This document shows positions 20,418-28,338 of a stretch of DNA of 33,246 bases, one piece after another (the first letter of the stretch is position 1; each line of letters starts with the position of its first letter). The position numbers were made by a program, and so were the translations under genes. Origin of the DNA: Candidatus Krumholzibacteriota bacterium (lineage in GTDB: Bacteria; Krumholzibacteriota; Krumholzibacteriia; JACNKJ01); NCBI GenBank assembly GCA_016933175.1, contig JAFGBK010000038.1:1-33246 (forward strand), read 5' to 3'. The notes beneath the pieces were generated by a model that saw nothing but the letters and a program-made list of their open reading frames with translations, was not told where the DNA came from and did no database searches.

Positions 20418-23249
20418 CTACTGGAGCAGGACCAGCTTGCGGGTTTCCGCGCCGTCGCGCAGCTCCATGCGCACGAAGTAGACGCCCGAGGCGAGGCGCT
20501 CGCCGCGGTCATTCCTGCCCTTCCAGACGACCTCGCTGCGGCCCTGGGGGAAGCTCCGGTCCGCCAGCACGCGCACCAGGCGGCCGCCCACGTCGTGGAT
20601 GGCCAGGCGCACGTTCTGGGGTGTCTCCAGGCTGAAGGCGATCGTGGTCTGGGGATTGAAGGGGTTCGGGTAGATGCCGAGCAGGCGCGTCGTCGGCGCC
20701 TCGCCGTCGGCGACGCCGGTGCCTGGATCGCCGTCCTCGAAGGCGCCGAGATCCGGCTGGCTGCCCACCGGATCGGGCCGCAGGTTGCCGTCGTAATCCT
20801 CGACGATACCGTAGTCGTCGCCGTACTCGATGCAGGGGCTGGTCTCGGCGAGGTGCAGGTCGACGGCGGTGGTGTCGGCGAACTCGGGATCGGTGTCGAG
20901 GATCGCCGTGCCGCCGGCGTAGCCGCCGTCCACGAGGCAGTAGCGGACGGTCAAGCCGGTGGCCAGCATTTCCGGGCTGTTGGGCGCGGTGTCGTGCCAG
21001 AAGATGGAGTTGCCCAGCTCGCCGGTGGCGCTGAAGCCGCAGAAGGCGCCGCCGACCATGGTGGCGTCGTTGGACCAGCTCGTGACGTGGACGACGGCGG
21101 CGTGGCCGCTGTTGACCAGCAGAGCACCGCCCATGGGACCGCTGTTGTCCACGAACACCGAGTTGACCAGGCCGAGGACGCCGCCGCCGGCGACCGAGAT
21201 GCCGCCGCCGCCGGAGATGCCGCCGCCGCCGGGCACCGCGTTGCCCTCGAACCAGCAGCGGGAGACGTCGGCCTCGCCGCCGAGAAGCGCCAGGCCGCCG
21301 CCGGCGTTGGTGGCTTCGTTGTCATGGAAGCTCGTGGTGGCCAGCAGGAGGACGCCGCTCGCGAGCGTGATGCCGCCGCCGGTCTTTCCGCTCTGGTTGC
21401 CGGTGAAGGCGGAGCCGGACACGCGCAGGGTGTCGCCGGCGAAGGCGATGGCCGCGCCGTCGCCCGCGCAGGTGTTGCCCGTGAAGGCGCAGTCCGCGAA
21501 GGTCGGCGAGCCGCCGTTGACGTAGACCGCAGCGCCCATGTTGCCGGAGGGATCGATGCCCGTGGCGCAGTCCTCGAACACGCAGCCGGCGAAGGTCGGC
21601 GAGGACGCCTCCACGTAGAGGCCGCCGCCGGTGAAGTCCTGGTAGCCGTTGCGCAGGGTGATGTTTTCGATCCTTGCGCCCGGCTGCTCGCCGCTGACGG
21701 CCTGCCAGAGCCGGTAGCCGCCGCCGCCGTCGATGATGACGTCGCCGGCGTCGCCGTCTCCCAGGACCACGACACTCTTGCCGTAGAGGTTCAGGTTGCG
21801 GTTGCCGATGCCGGTGTAGGTCCCGGGCTTGATGAGCACGGTGTCGCCCGCGACGGCGATGTTGAGCGCGTTCTGGATCCGGTCGAAGGGATCCCCGGCG
21901 CTGCCCTCGCCGCCCGGGGTGCCGGTGGCGGCATCGACGACCCAGATCGGTCCGTCATAGGACACGTTGAGCAGGTCGATGAGCTGCTCGACGTCCTCCT
22001 GGCCGTCGGCGTCCACGACGTGCAGGTAGGGGCTCTTGTGGCCGGAGCTGGTGAAGGTGAACTGCTTGGAGCCGGGGCCCGTGGCGTCGATGGTGCCGTC
22101 GCCGTTGAAGTCCCACTCCCAGGTCACGATGTCGCCGCTGACGGGCACCGAGCGGTCGTAGAACCAGATCGGATCGCCGGTCTTGGGCGTCAGGTCCTCC
22201 ACCTGGTAGGCCGCGTAGGGGCCCATGCCGGTGATGTCGTAGCTGGTGCGGGTGGTGTTGGAGCCGAAGTTGGTGCCGCTGTAGTAATCGATGTAGAAGT
22301 AGCCGCCGATGCCCCAGTCGAGGCCCCAGCTGTTCTTGCCGATGAAGTAGCCCACCGTGTCGTTGTAGCCGATGATGGTCACGGCGTGGCCGCCCGTCTG
22401 CGTGCCGCTGGCGACGTAGACGCCGCCCTCGTAGGCGTCGAAGGTGTCGTAGGTGGTCATGCTGGTGGCCAGGGGGCCGTAGGTGTTCAGCGCGCTCTTG
22501 ATGGCCGTGACGTTGGGCGAGTAGCAGACGTAGTAGGCCTGGCCGAAGAAGTAGCGCCGCCCCTCGGTGTCGAAGCAGTGGTCGTCGCAGGGCTGCATGT
22601 CGTTGCCCGTGTAGGGCATGCAGCACTCCTCGAGGATGCCCGTGCTGTGGCCGAAGTTGATGGCCGCGGCCGTCTGGCCGCCATCGCAGCCCCAGCCGAA
22701 GGACAGGCAGGACAGGACGTACTGCTCGGACAGGTCCCAGTAGGGGATGTTGCCCTCGCCGATGGCGATGAGGAAGGAGCTCTCCATGGCGCCCATGGCG
22801 CCGAAGATCCAGCAGGATCCGCAGTCGCCCTGGTCGCGCGGCGGCGTGACGAAGTTGCCGCCGTTGTTGCGCCAGTCGAGCGTCTCGCCGTCGCGCGGCA
22901 GCAGGATCGCGACTCCCGGATCCAGGGGCACGTTCGGATCCGGATCGGGAATGCGCGGCATGAGCGTCGCCAGGCGCTGTTCCGGGGTCATCCGCATGCG
23001 CGAGGTCTCGCCCACCGTGAAGGGCAGCCCCTGGGACTCGACCAGGGCGCGCAGGCGGGCGATCTCCGCCTCCATCTCGGCGCGCCGCGCGGGCGACATG
23101 TCCGCCGCGGCGTCGGCCAGGACGGCGGGCTTCTCGACGAACCAGACGTCGCCGTTCTCGTCGGGTGCGGGCGCCGCTCCGGCCGCTGCGCCGAGGAGCA
23201 GGAGGACGCCGAACGTCATCGTGATGAGGATTGGAATGCGCATACTCAT
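20418..23249 (-). CDS. Secreted papain-type (C1A) protease with PKD, beta-helix and sorting domains
   Basis: 943 residues from ATG 23249 (GGTAGGTGC upstream; a second ATG six bases on is possible). Residues 1-26 are a signal peptide. Residues about 40-120 form an acidic pro-region. The C1A catalytic set is complete: Gln140 and Cys146 in RDQGDCGSCWIFG, His288 in GGHAVTIIGYND, and Asn306 in GKNSWGLDWGIGGYFYI. A PKD-like domain follows (VTWEWDFNGDGTIDATGPG), then a right-handed beta-helix of about 350 residues (DTVLIKPGTYTGIGNRNLNL, repeated 'GGxxV/A...F.GN'). The tail has YPNPFNPQTTIAFSLETP and ends ETRKLVLLQ, a FlgD/type-IX-like sorting domain. It should be exported across both membranes or surface-anchored. 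Monocistronic, with its own promoter and terminator. Confidence 0.9.
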   Translation of the reverse strand: MSMRIPILITMTFGVLLLLGAAAGAAPAPDENGDVWFVEKPAVLADAAADMSPARRAEMEAEIARLRALVESQGLPFTVGETSRMRMTPEQRLATLMPRIPDPDPNVPLDPGVAILLPRDGETLDWRNNGGNFVTPPRDQGDCGSCWIFGAMGAMESSFLIAIGEGNIPYWDLSEQYVLSCLSFGWGCDGGQTAAAINFGHSTGILEECCMPYTGNDMQPCDDHCFDTEGRRYFFGQAYYVCYSPNVTAIKSALNTYGPLATSMTTYDTFDAYEGGVYVASGTQTGGHAVTIIGYNDTVGYFIGKNSWGLDWGIGGYFYIDYYSGTNFGSNTTRTSYDITGMGPYAAYQVEDLTPKTGDPIWFYDRSVPVSGDIVTWEWDFNGDGTIDATGPGSKQFTFTSSGHKSPYLHVVDADGQEDVEQLIDLLNVSYDGPIWVVDAATGTPGGEGSAGDPFDRIQNALNIAVAGDTVLIKPGTYTGIGNRNLNLYGKSVVVLGDGDAGDVIIDGGGGYRLWQAVSGEQPGARIENITLRNGYQDFTGGGLYVEASSPTFAGCVFEDCATGIDPSGNMGAAVYVNGGSPTFADCAFTGNTCAGDGAAIAFAGDTLRVSGSAFTGNQSGKTGGGITLASGVLLLATTSFHDNEATNAGGGLALLGGEADVSRCWFEGNAVPGGGGISGGGGISVAGGGVLGLVNSVFVDNSGPMGGALLVNSGHAAVVHVTSWSNDATMVGGAFCGFSATGELGNSIFWHDTAPNSPEMLATGLTVRYCLVDGGYAGGTAILDTDPEFADTTAVDLHLAETSPCIEYGDDYGIVEDYDGNLRPDPVGSQPDLGAFEDGDPGTGVADGEAPTTRLLGIYPNPFNPQTTIAFSLETPQNVRLAIHDVGGRLVRVLADRSFPQGRSEVVWKGRNDRGERLASGVYFVRMELRDGAETRKLVLLQ

Positions 23250-23294
23250 GCACCTACCCGTTTCTGTTTGAAAGAAGAGTGTGGGCTTCTCGGA

Positions 23295-23300
23295 ATTATA
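23295..23300 (-). promoter_or_regulatory. Probable -10 box of the protease promoter
   Basis: A consensus TATAAT (23300-23295, minus strand) lies about 46 bases before the ATG. The -35 position 17 bases away (GTGATC) is a poor match. Confidence 0.42.
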
Positions 23301-23436
23301 ACACGTTGCGGGCGCCCGATCACGCGACATGATGGCCGATCGTGCTCCGCCGCGCCGTCCCGAGGCGGCGCCGGGCGCAATTCGGCAATGCGGGGCGACG
23401 CCGGACGCGGCGCGCCGCGACGGGCGCCGACGGGGC

Positions 23437-24390
23437 CTAGAGGGCCAGCATGCGCTCGAGCGGCGCTAGAGCCCGCCGGCGCAGGTCCTCGTCCATCTCG
23501 ATGCGCGGCGCGAGGTCCCGCAGGCAGAGGTAGAGCTTCTCGAGGGTGTTCCGCTTCATGTGCGCGCATTCGTCGCAACCCGGCACATCCTTGTGGCAGG
23601 GCGCCGGCAGCAAGGTCTTGTCCGGCGCGCGCCTGCGCATCTCGTGCAGCATGCCCGACTCGGTGCCGACGATGATGGTGCCGGCGGGACTATCCTGCAC
23701 GAAACGCAACATCTGGCTCGTAGAGCCCACGAAGTCGGCGATTTGCAGGACTTGTGCCTCGCACTCCGGATGCGCGATGAACACCGATCCGGGCCGGGAA
23801 GCCTTGCGGGCGGCGATCCGTTCCGCGTCGAAGCGCACGTGGACGAAGCAGCGGCCAGGCCACAGCTCGAGCGTCCGGCCAGTCCGCGCCGCGATGTGGG
23901 CGCCTAGGTTGCGATCGGGCGCGAAGAGGAGCGGCTGGTCGGCCGGGAAGCTCTCGACCACCTTCACCGCGTTGCCGGAGGTGCAGATGATGTCGGCCTG
24001 CGCCTTCACGGCGGCGCTGCAGTTGATGTAAGCCACGACCTTGTGGTCCGGGTGCTCGCGGCGCCAGGCCGCCAGCTCCGCGGGGGGGCAGTCCTCGTCC
24101 AGGGAGCAGCCGGCCTGCAGGTCGGGCAGCACGACGATCCGCTCCGGGCTCAGGATCTTCGCCACCTCGGCCATGAAGTGGACGCCGGCGAAGGCGATCA
24201 CCTCGGCGTCCGTGTCCCGGGCGGCCTGGGCCAGGGCCAGGCTGTCGCCGCGGAAGTCCGCCAGGTCCTGGATCTCGGGGCGCTGGTACCAGTGCGCCAG
24301 GATGACGGCCCGGCGCTCGCGGCGCAGCCGGTCGATGGCGGCCGGCAGCGCCGCCGGCTCCGGGATGGCCTCGCCCGTGAAGTCGCTCAC
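23437..24390 (-). CDS. nadA: Quinolinate synthase
   Basis: 317 residues from GTG 24390, eight bases after AGGAGG. NadA makes quinolinate from iminoaspartate and dihydroxyacetone phosphate in NAD synthesis, using a [4Fe-4S] cluster. The likely cluster ligands are Cys94 (LQAGCSLDEDC) and Cys181 (WPGRCFVHVRF), 87 residues apart as in other NadA proteins, plus a Cys at 272 or 275 in GCDECAHMKRNTLEKLY. Other conserved segments are AHWYQRPEIQDLADFRGDS, CTSGNA (136-141) and VGTESGMLHEM. nadB and nadC are not in the window. Confidence 0.95.
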   Translation of the reverse strand: MSDFTGEAIPEPAALPAAIDRLRRERRAVILAHWYQRPEIQDLADFRGDSLALAQAARDTDAEVIAFAGVHFMAEVAKILSPERIVVLPDLQAGCSLDEDCPPAELAAWRREHPDHKVVAYINCSAAVKAQADIICTSGNAVKVVESFPADQPLLFAPDRNLGAHIAARTGRTLELWPGRCFVHVRFDAERIAARKASRPGSVFIAHPECEAQVLQIADFVGSTSQMLRFVQDSPAGTIIVGTESGMLHEMRRRAPDKTLLPAPCHKDVPGCDECAHMKRNTLEKLYLCLRDLAPRIEMDEDLRRRALAPLERMLAL

Positions 24391-24414
24391 GTCGCACCTC
24401 CTCGCTGGCCGGTA

Positions 24415-24442
24415 ATCATAGTCGCGGCGCGCCGCAGCACAA
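24415..24442 (-). promoter_or_regulatory. nadA promoter
   Basis: TTGTGC (24442-24437) and TATGAT (24420-24415) lie 16 bases apart on the minus strand; the -10 box matches 5/6. The start would be near 24408, about 18 bases before the GTG at 24390 and just ahead of AGGAGG. Confidence 0.5.
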
Positions 24443-24478
24443 GGCCCAATGGCGGGTCCGGCGCCGGCGCAAAGATTC

Positions 24479-24507
24479 TTGGCGAACCGGCGCCGGGGTG
24501 CTATGCC
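24479..24507 (+). promoter_or_regulatory. Weak candidate promoter of the channel gene
   Basis: TTGGCG (24479-24484) and TATGCC (24502-24507) lie 17 bases apart, with 4/6 and 3/6 matches. It is the best pair in the gap, not a strong one. Confidence 0.28.
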
Positions 24508-24566
24508 TTGCACGCCATGCCGCCCGCGCGGTCGATGCCGCGCGGACTCGTCTGCAAGGGGCCAAC

Positions 24567-26207
24567 GTGAAGCAGAGCCATCGCCTTCGCCGCCGGACCT
24601 TCTACTTCGTCCTGTTCCTGATCCTCTTCATCCTGCTCACCACGCGCGTCTACATGATGGGCATGGACCATCTGGAGCAACGGCCGCGCGGCTTCTGGCG
24701 CAGCCTGATGACCGTGGTCGAGACGATCACCACCACCGGTTTCGGCCATGACGACACCTGGAACCATCCCGTGATGACTCTCTACGTCATCTTCCTGCAG
24801 GTGTCGGGACTATTCCTGTTCTTCCTGATCTTCCCGCTCTACTTCATTCCCTTCTTCGAGCGCCGCTTCGAGCAGCGCCTGCCCGACGAGGCCCGCGACC
24901 TGCAGGGACACGTCATCATCTACTGCTTCAGCCAGGCGGTCTCCTCGCTCCTGCGCGAGCTGGAGCGGGCGGGCCAGCCCGTCCTGCTGCTCGAGGAGGA
25001 CGAGGCGGAGGCGCGACGCCTCTGGGAGCAGGAGCACCGCGTCGTCCACCACCGGTCCGTGGACGACGCGGCCCTGGCGGCGGCCGGCCTCCTCCAGGCA
25101 CGGACGCTGGTCTGCAACGGCCGCGACAGCGACAACGCCAGCCTCTGCCTGGCCGCGCGCCAGCTCGGCTTCCGCGGCGAGATCCTGACCCTGGTGGAGG
25201 ATCCCACCTACGTGGAGCCCATGATGCTCGCGGGCAGCAACGAGGTGCTGACGCCCCGGCACCTGCTGGCCGCCGCCCTGGCGGCCCGCGCCAGCGAGCG
25301 CGTGAGCCCGACCATCGCCGGGGCCCATCAGCTCGGCCACAAGCTGGAGATCTGCCAGATCCGCGTGGCCCCCGAGAGCCGCCTGGCCGGCCTCAGCCTG
25401 GGCCAGGCGGCCCTGGGCGCGCGCACCGGCGCCATCGTCATCGGCCAGTGGGTGGGCGGCCGCCTGGAGACCGCCCCCGGCGCCGGGATGGTCATCGAGC
25501 CCCGGGGCATCCTCGTGGTGGCCGCCTCGCGCGAGAGCATCGAGAAGCTGGAGCGCCTGGCCGAGGGAGCCCGGACGCTGACCCAGCAGGGGCCCTTCGT
25601 GGTGGTCGGCTCGGGCGAGGTGGGCGGCCAGGTGGTGGAGCTGCTGCGCCAGGCCGGCGAGCGCGTCGTGGTCATCGACCGGCGCCAGCGCGAGGGCGTG
25701 GACATCGTCGGCGACATCCTCGATCCGGACATCATCGAGCAGGCGGGCATCGAGAGCGCCCAGGCCGTCATCCTGGCCATCGACTCGGACCCCCGCACCC
25801 TCTTCGCCGCGGTGATCATTCGCGACCGCTGCGCCCGCGTGCCCATCCTGGCGCGCGTCAACGAGACGGCCAACCTCGAGAAGCTGCACCGGGCCGGCGC
25901 CGACTTCGCCCTCTCCTTCAGCCAGGTGGCGGGCAGCCTCCTGGCCAGCCGCCTCTTGGGCCAGCACGCCTTCGAGCTGGATCCCCAGCTCAAGCTGCTC
26001 AAGGTGGGATCCGGCCGCATGGAGGGGAAGGCGCCCTCCGAGCTGGACCTGCGCCGGCGGACGGGCTGCTCCATCATCGGCGTGGAGCGCGGCAACGAGC
26101 TGTTCACGGAGTTCGACGCGGACTTCCGCTTCCTGCCCGAGGACGAGGTCTACGTCTGCGGCAGCGAGCGGGCCATCGAGCGCTTCCAGGACGCCTTCGG
26201 CGGCTAG
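24567..26207 (+). CDS. Potassium channel with two RCK (TrkA-N/TrkA-C) units
   Basis: 546 residues from GTG 24567, with AAGGGG before it. Membrane helices lie at about 12-32 and 68-95, with the pore between them; the selectivity filter reads TITTTGFG (53-60), i.e. TTTGFG, a non-standard but known variant of TVGYG. Residues about 113-230 form an RCK domain (GHVIIYCFSQAVSSLLRELE), about 260-350 a TrkA-C segment, about 355-470 a second RCK domain with GPFVVVGSGEVGGQVVELL and VVIDRR, and the end a second TrkA-C (LLKVGSGRMEGKAPSELDL). Only the second RCK keeps a GSGxxG dinucleotide motif. Predicted as a ligand-gated K+ channel in the inner membrane. Confidence 0.88.
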   Translation: MKQSHRLRRRTFYFVLFLILFILLTTRVYMMGMDHLEQRPRGFWRSLMTVVETITTTGFGHDDTWNHPVMTLYVIFLQVSGLFLFFLIFPLYFIPFFERRFEQRLPDEARDLQGHVIIYCFSQAVSSLLRELERAGQPVLLLEEDEAEARRLWEQEHRVVHHRSVDDAALAAAGLLQARTLVCNGRDSDNASLCLAARQLGFRGEILTLVEDPTYVEPMMLAGSNEVLTPRHLLAAALAARASERVSPTIAGAHQLGHKLEICQIRVAPESRLAGLSLGQAALGARTGAIVIGQWVGGRLETAPGAGMVIEPRGILVVAASRESIEKLERLAEGARTLTQQGPFVVVGSGEVGGQVVELLRQAGERVVVIDRRQREGVDIVGDILDPDIIEQAGIESAQAVILAIDSDPRTLFAAVIIRDRCARVPILARVNETANLEKLHRAGADFALSFSQVAGSLLASRLLGQHAFELDPQLKLLKVGSGRMEGKAPSELDLRRRTGCSIIGVERGNELFTEFDADFRFLPEDEVYVCGSERAIERFQDAFGG

Positions 26208-26240
26208 CCGCTTCCGGACGGATTCCCGCGCGGTTTTCTA

Positions 26241-27512
26241 CTACTTGATCAGGACGAGCCGCGCCGACGCGGTTCCGCCGGGGCCGCGCAGGCGGGCCAG
26301 GTAGACGCCGCCGGGCAGGTCGCCGGCGTCCCAGGCCACCGTGACGGCGCCGGCCGCCAGGACCGCGTCCAGGGGACGGGCGACGCGGCGGCCGGCGGCG
26401 TCGAAGACGTCCAGGACGGCACGGCCCGCCCCGGGCAGCGTGGCGCGCAGGGAGCAGCGCGGGTTGAAGGGGTTGGGCCAGGCGGCCAGGGCCGGCCGCG
26501 GCGCGGCCGGCGGCGCCGGCGCGTCCGTGACCACGTCCTGGGCCCGCCAGACGCCGCGCTGGCTGGTGACCACGTAGAGGTCGCGGGCGTGCCGGTCGAA
26601 GACCAGGTCCACGGGCGTGCCGGGCAGGTCGCCCGTCTCGTCCGTCCACTGCCAGAAATCATCGAAGCGCGAGACGATCACGCGGCCGTCGAAGGTGACG
26701 GCGGCGACGAGGAAGGGGGCGCCCGGCGGCATGACGGCCACGGCCCGGCAGGCGAAGGGCAGGAGCTGCGTCCAGATCGCGTTGCCGAAGCTGTGGTAGA
26801 GGCCGAGGTCGTTGGACGCGTAGAGGCTCATCTCCGGCCAGGCGTCGCCGGTCCACCAGTGCGCGGCGAGGCAGTAGATGCCGTAGCCCGGGGGCAGATC
26901 GCCGCTGACGTCCTCCCAGTGGAGCCCGCCGTCCCAGGTGCGGGCGACGCCCGCGTCGCCGGCCAGGAAGACGGCGCCGCTCCGGCCGTAGGCCAGGGAC
27001 GTCATGGCGTACTGCCCGTGCCCGCCGCGCACCTGCCAGGTCTCGCCGGCGTCATCGGAGACGAGGAACTCGCCGGGGGCCACGTCCGACCAGGTGCAGG
27101 CGTAGTGGCGTTCGCCGTCGTGGTCCATGTCCGTCACCGAGCCGCCCTGGGATTCGTAGACGAGATCGCCGGTGAGGCCAAGGTCGTCCGTCAGCCAGAT
27201 GTAGCCCTTGAAGAAGGCGTTCTCGCGCCCGGTGAGGACGCGCAGGGGATCGGCATCGCTGGTGTCCAGCGACCAGACCTGTCGGCCGATCCAGCCCTCG
27301 TCGTCGCGCTCCTGCCAGATGCCCGAGGCCTGGTCCATGAAGTGGAAGCCCTCGTAGGTGCCCACGAGGATGCGGGCGTGGGTGGAGTCGCGGGCGATGC
27401 AGGTGGCCTGGATCCCGTCCATGGCCAGGTACTCCCAGTCGTAGGACCAGGCGGGGGCGGCCGTCAGCAGGATGGACGCGAGCAACAGGCAGGAAACCAC
27501 GAGGCGGAGCAT
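26241..27512 (-). CDS. Secreted beta-propeller protein with sorting domain
   Basis: 423 residues from ATG 27512 with GGGAGG upstream. Residues 1-23 are a signal peptide (LVVSCLLLASILLTAAPAWS). Residues about 25-335 carry repeated strands of the BNR/sortilin type, such as SDDAGETWQVRGGHG, ARTWDGGLHWEDVSGDL and YASNDLGLYHS, with 'D-x-G-x-x-W' turns. The C-terminus has AWPNPFNPRCSLRATLP and ends TASARLVLIK, a FlgD-type sorting domain. Ligand unknown. It lies downstream of the TlpA gene but behind a terminator, so it is a separate transcript. Confidence 0.82.
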   Translation of the reverse strand: MLRLVVSCLLLASILLTAAPAWSYDWEYLAMDGIQATCIARDSTHARILVGTYEGFHFMDQASGIWQERDDEGWIGRQVWSLDTSDADPLRVLTGRENAFFKGYIWLTDDLGLTGDLVYESQGGSVTDMDHDGERHYACTWSDVAPGEFLVSDDAGETWQVRGGHGQYAMTSLAYGRSGAVFLAGDAGVARTWDGGLHWEDVSGDLPPGYGIYCLAAHWWTGDAWPEMSLYASNDLGLYHSFGNAIWTQLLPFACRAVAVMPPGAPFLVAAVTFDGRVIVSRFDDFWQWTDETGDLPGTPVDLVFDRHARDLYVVTSQRGVWRAQDVVTDAPAPPAAPRPALAAWPNPFNPRCSLRATLPGAGRAVLDVFDAAGRRVARPLDAVLAAGAVTVAWDAGDLPGGVYLARLRGPGGTASARLVLIK

Positions 27513-27632
27513 GGGATTGCCTCCCGGCTGGAGTCGGCGGCGATACACGATTGTAACATCGTTCGCCTCACATGGCCAAGAGAGTGGACCGGGAAGCCGG
27601 AGTGGGGAGCGCGTCGGAAGGCGGCGGGGCCT

Positions 27633-27672
27633 TGAAAAAGAACGCGCCCGCCGGCGGCGGTGGTGCGGGCGC
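27633..27672 (-). terminator. Rho-independent terminator after the thioredoxin operon
   Basis: GCGCCCGC (27672-27665 read on the minus strand) pairs with GCGGGCGC (27651-27644), with a 13-base loop, then GTTCTTTTTC. It lies 38 bases after the TlpA stop. Confidence 0.75.
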
Positions 27673-27709
27673 CGCGCGGCGGGCGGAGGCGAGGGTTAGT
27701 GGGCGCTGT

Positions 27710-28270
27710 CTAGATCTTGCCGGGCTTCCCGGCGGCCTGCCCGTCCGGATCGTCGCGCTTCGCGGCGGCCGCGGCCTCCTCGAGCAGGCTCTCGATGCGG
27801 GCCTTGAGGTCGGGCATCATCTTCGGATGGAAGCCCGACACCTGGTGGGCGATCCTCCCGTCGGCGCCGATGAGCACGGTGGTGGGGATGCCGCGCACCC
27901 CGTAGCGCGCGGCCACCTTGCCGCCCTGGTCGAATACGGCGGTGAACTCGGCCTTCTGACTGTCCATGAAGCGCAGGGCGGGCGCGGTGCTGCGGTCCAG
28001 GTTGACGGCCAGGACGACGAAGTCGCCCTTGCCGTACTCGGCGTGCAGCTTCTTCACCTCGGGGAAGGACTGCCGGCAGGGACCGCACCAGCTCGCCCAG
28101 AAGTCCAGGTAGACGACCTTGCCCCGCAGCGCGGAGAGGGTGACCGCCTCCTTGCCGTCGAGGGTCGTGAGCGTGAAGTCCGGTGCCAGGGCCGCATCGT
28201 CGTCGGCAGCGGCCGCCGGACCCGCCGCGAGGGCCAGCAGGAGGGCGAAGACGGTGGTGATCTGCTTCAT
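27710..28270 (-). CDS. TlpA/ResA-like thiol-disulfide oxidoreductase
   Basis: 186 residues from ATG 28270 with AAGGAG eight bases upstream. Signal peptide 1-21 (TTVFALLLALAAGPAAA), then the AhpC/TSA-TlpA fold: LAPDFTLTTLDGKEAVTLSALRGKVVYLDFWASWCGPCRQSFPEV with the WCGPC redox site, and the cis-Pro in GIPTTVLIG. It is periplasmic. The last 20 residues are a charged tail. It lies 68 bases downstream of the cytoplasmic thioredoxin-type protein and shares its operon. Confidence 0.92.
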   Translation of the reverse strand: MKQITTVFALLLALAAGPAAAADDDAALAPDFTLTTLDGKEAVTLSALRGKVVYLDFWASWCGPCRQSFPEVKKLHAEYGKGDFVVLAVNLDRSTAPALRFMDSQKAEFTAVFDQGGKVAARYGVRGIPTTVLIGADGRIAHQVSGFHPKMMPDLKARIESLLEEAAAAAKRDDPDGQAAGKPGKI

Positions 28271-28338
28271 CGGGCGACTCCTTCGTCTGAGGGCGTCGCC
28301 GCGGGGCCGGTGGCCCCGCGGCGGCCGGGCGGGTCCGT

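Noticed and set aside
20595-23675. A 1026-codon open frame antisense to the C1A protease
   Set aside because: Val/Gly/Ala/Asp-rich translation opposite a protein with a full catalytic set.
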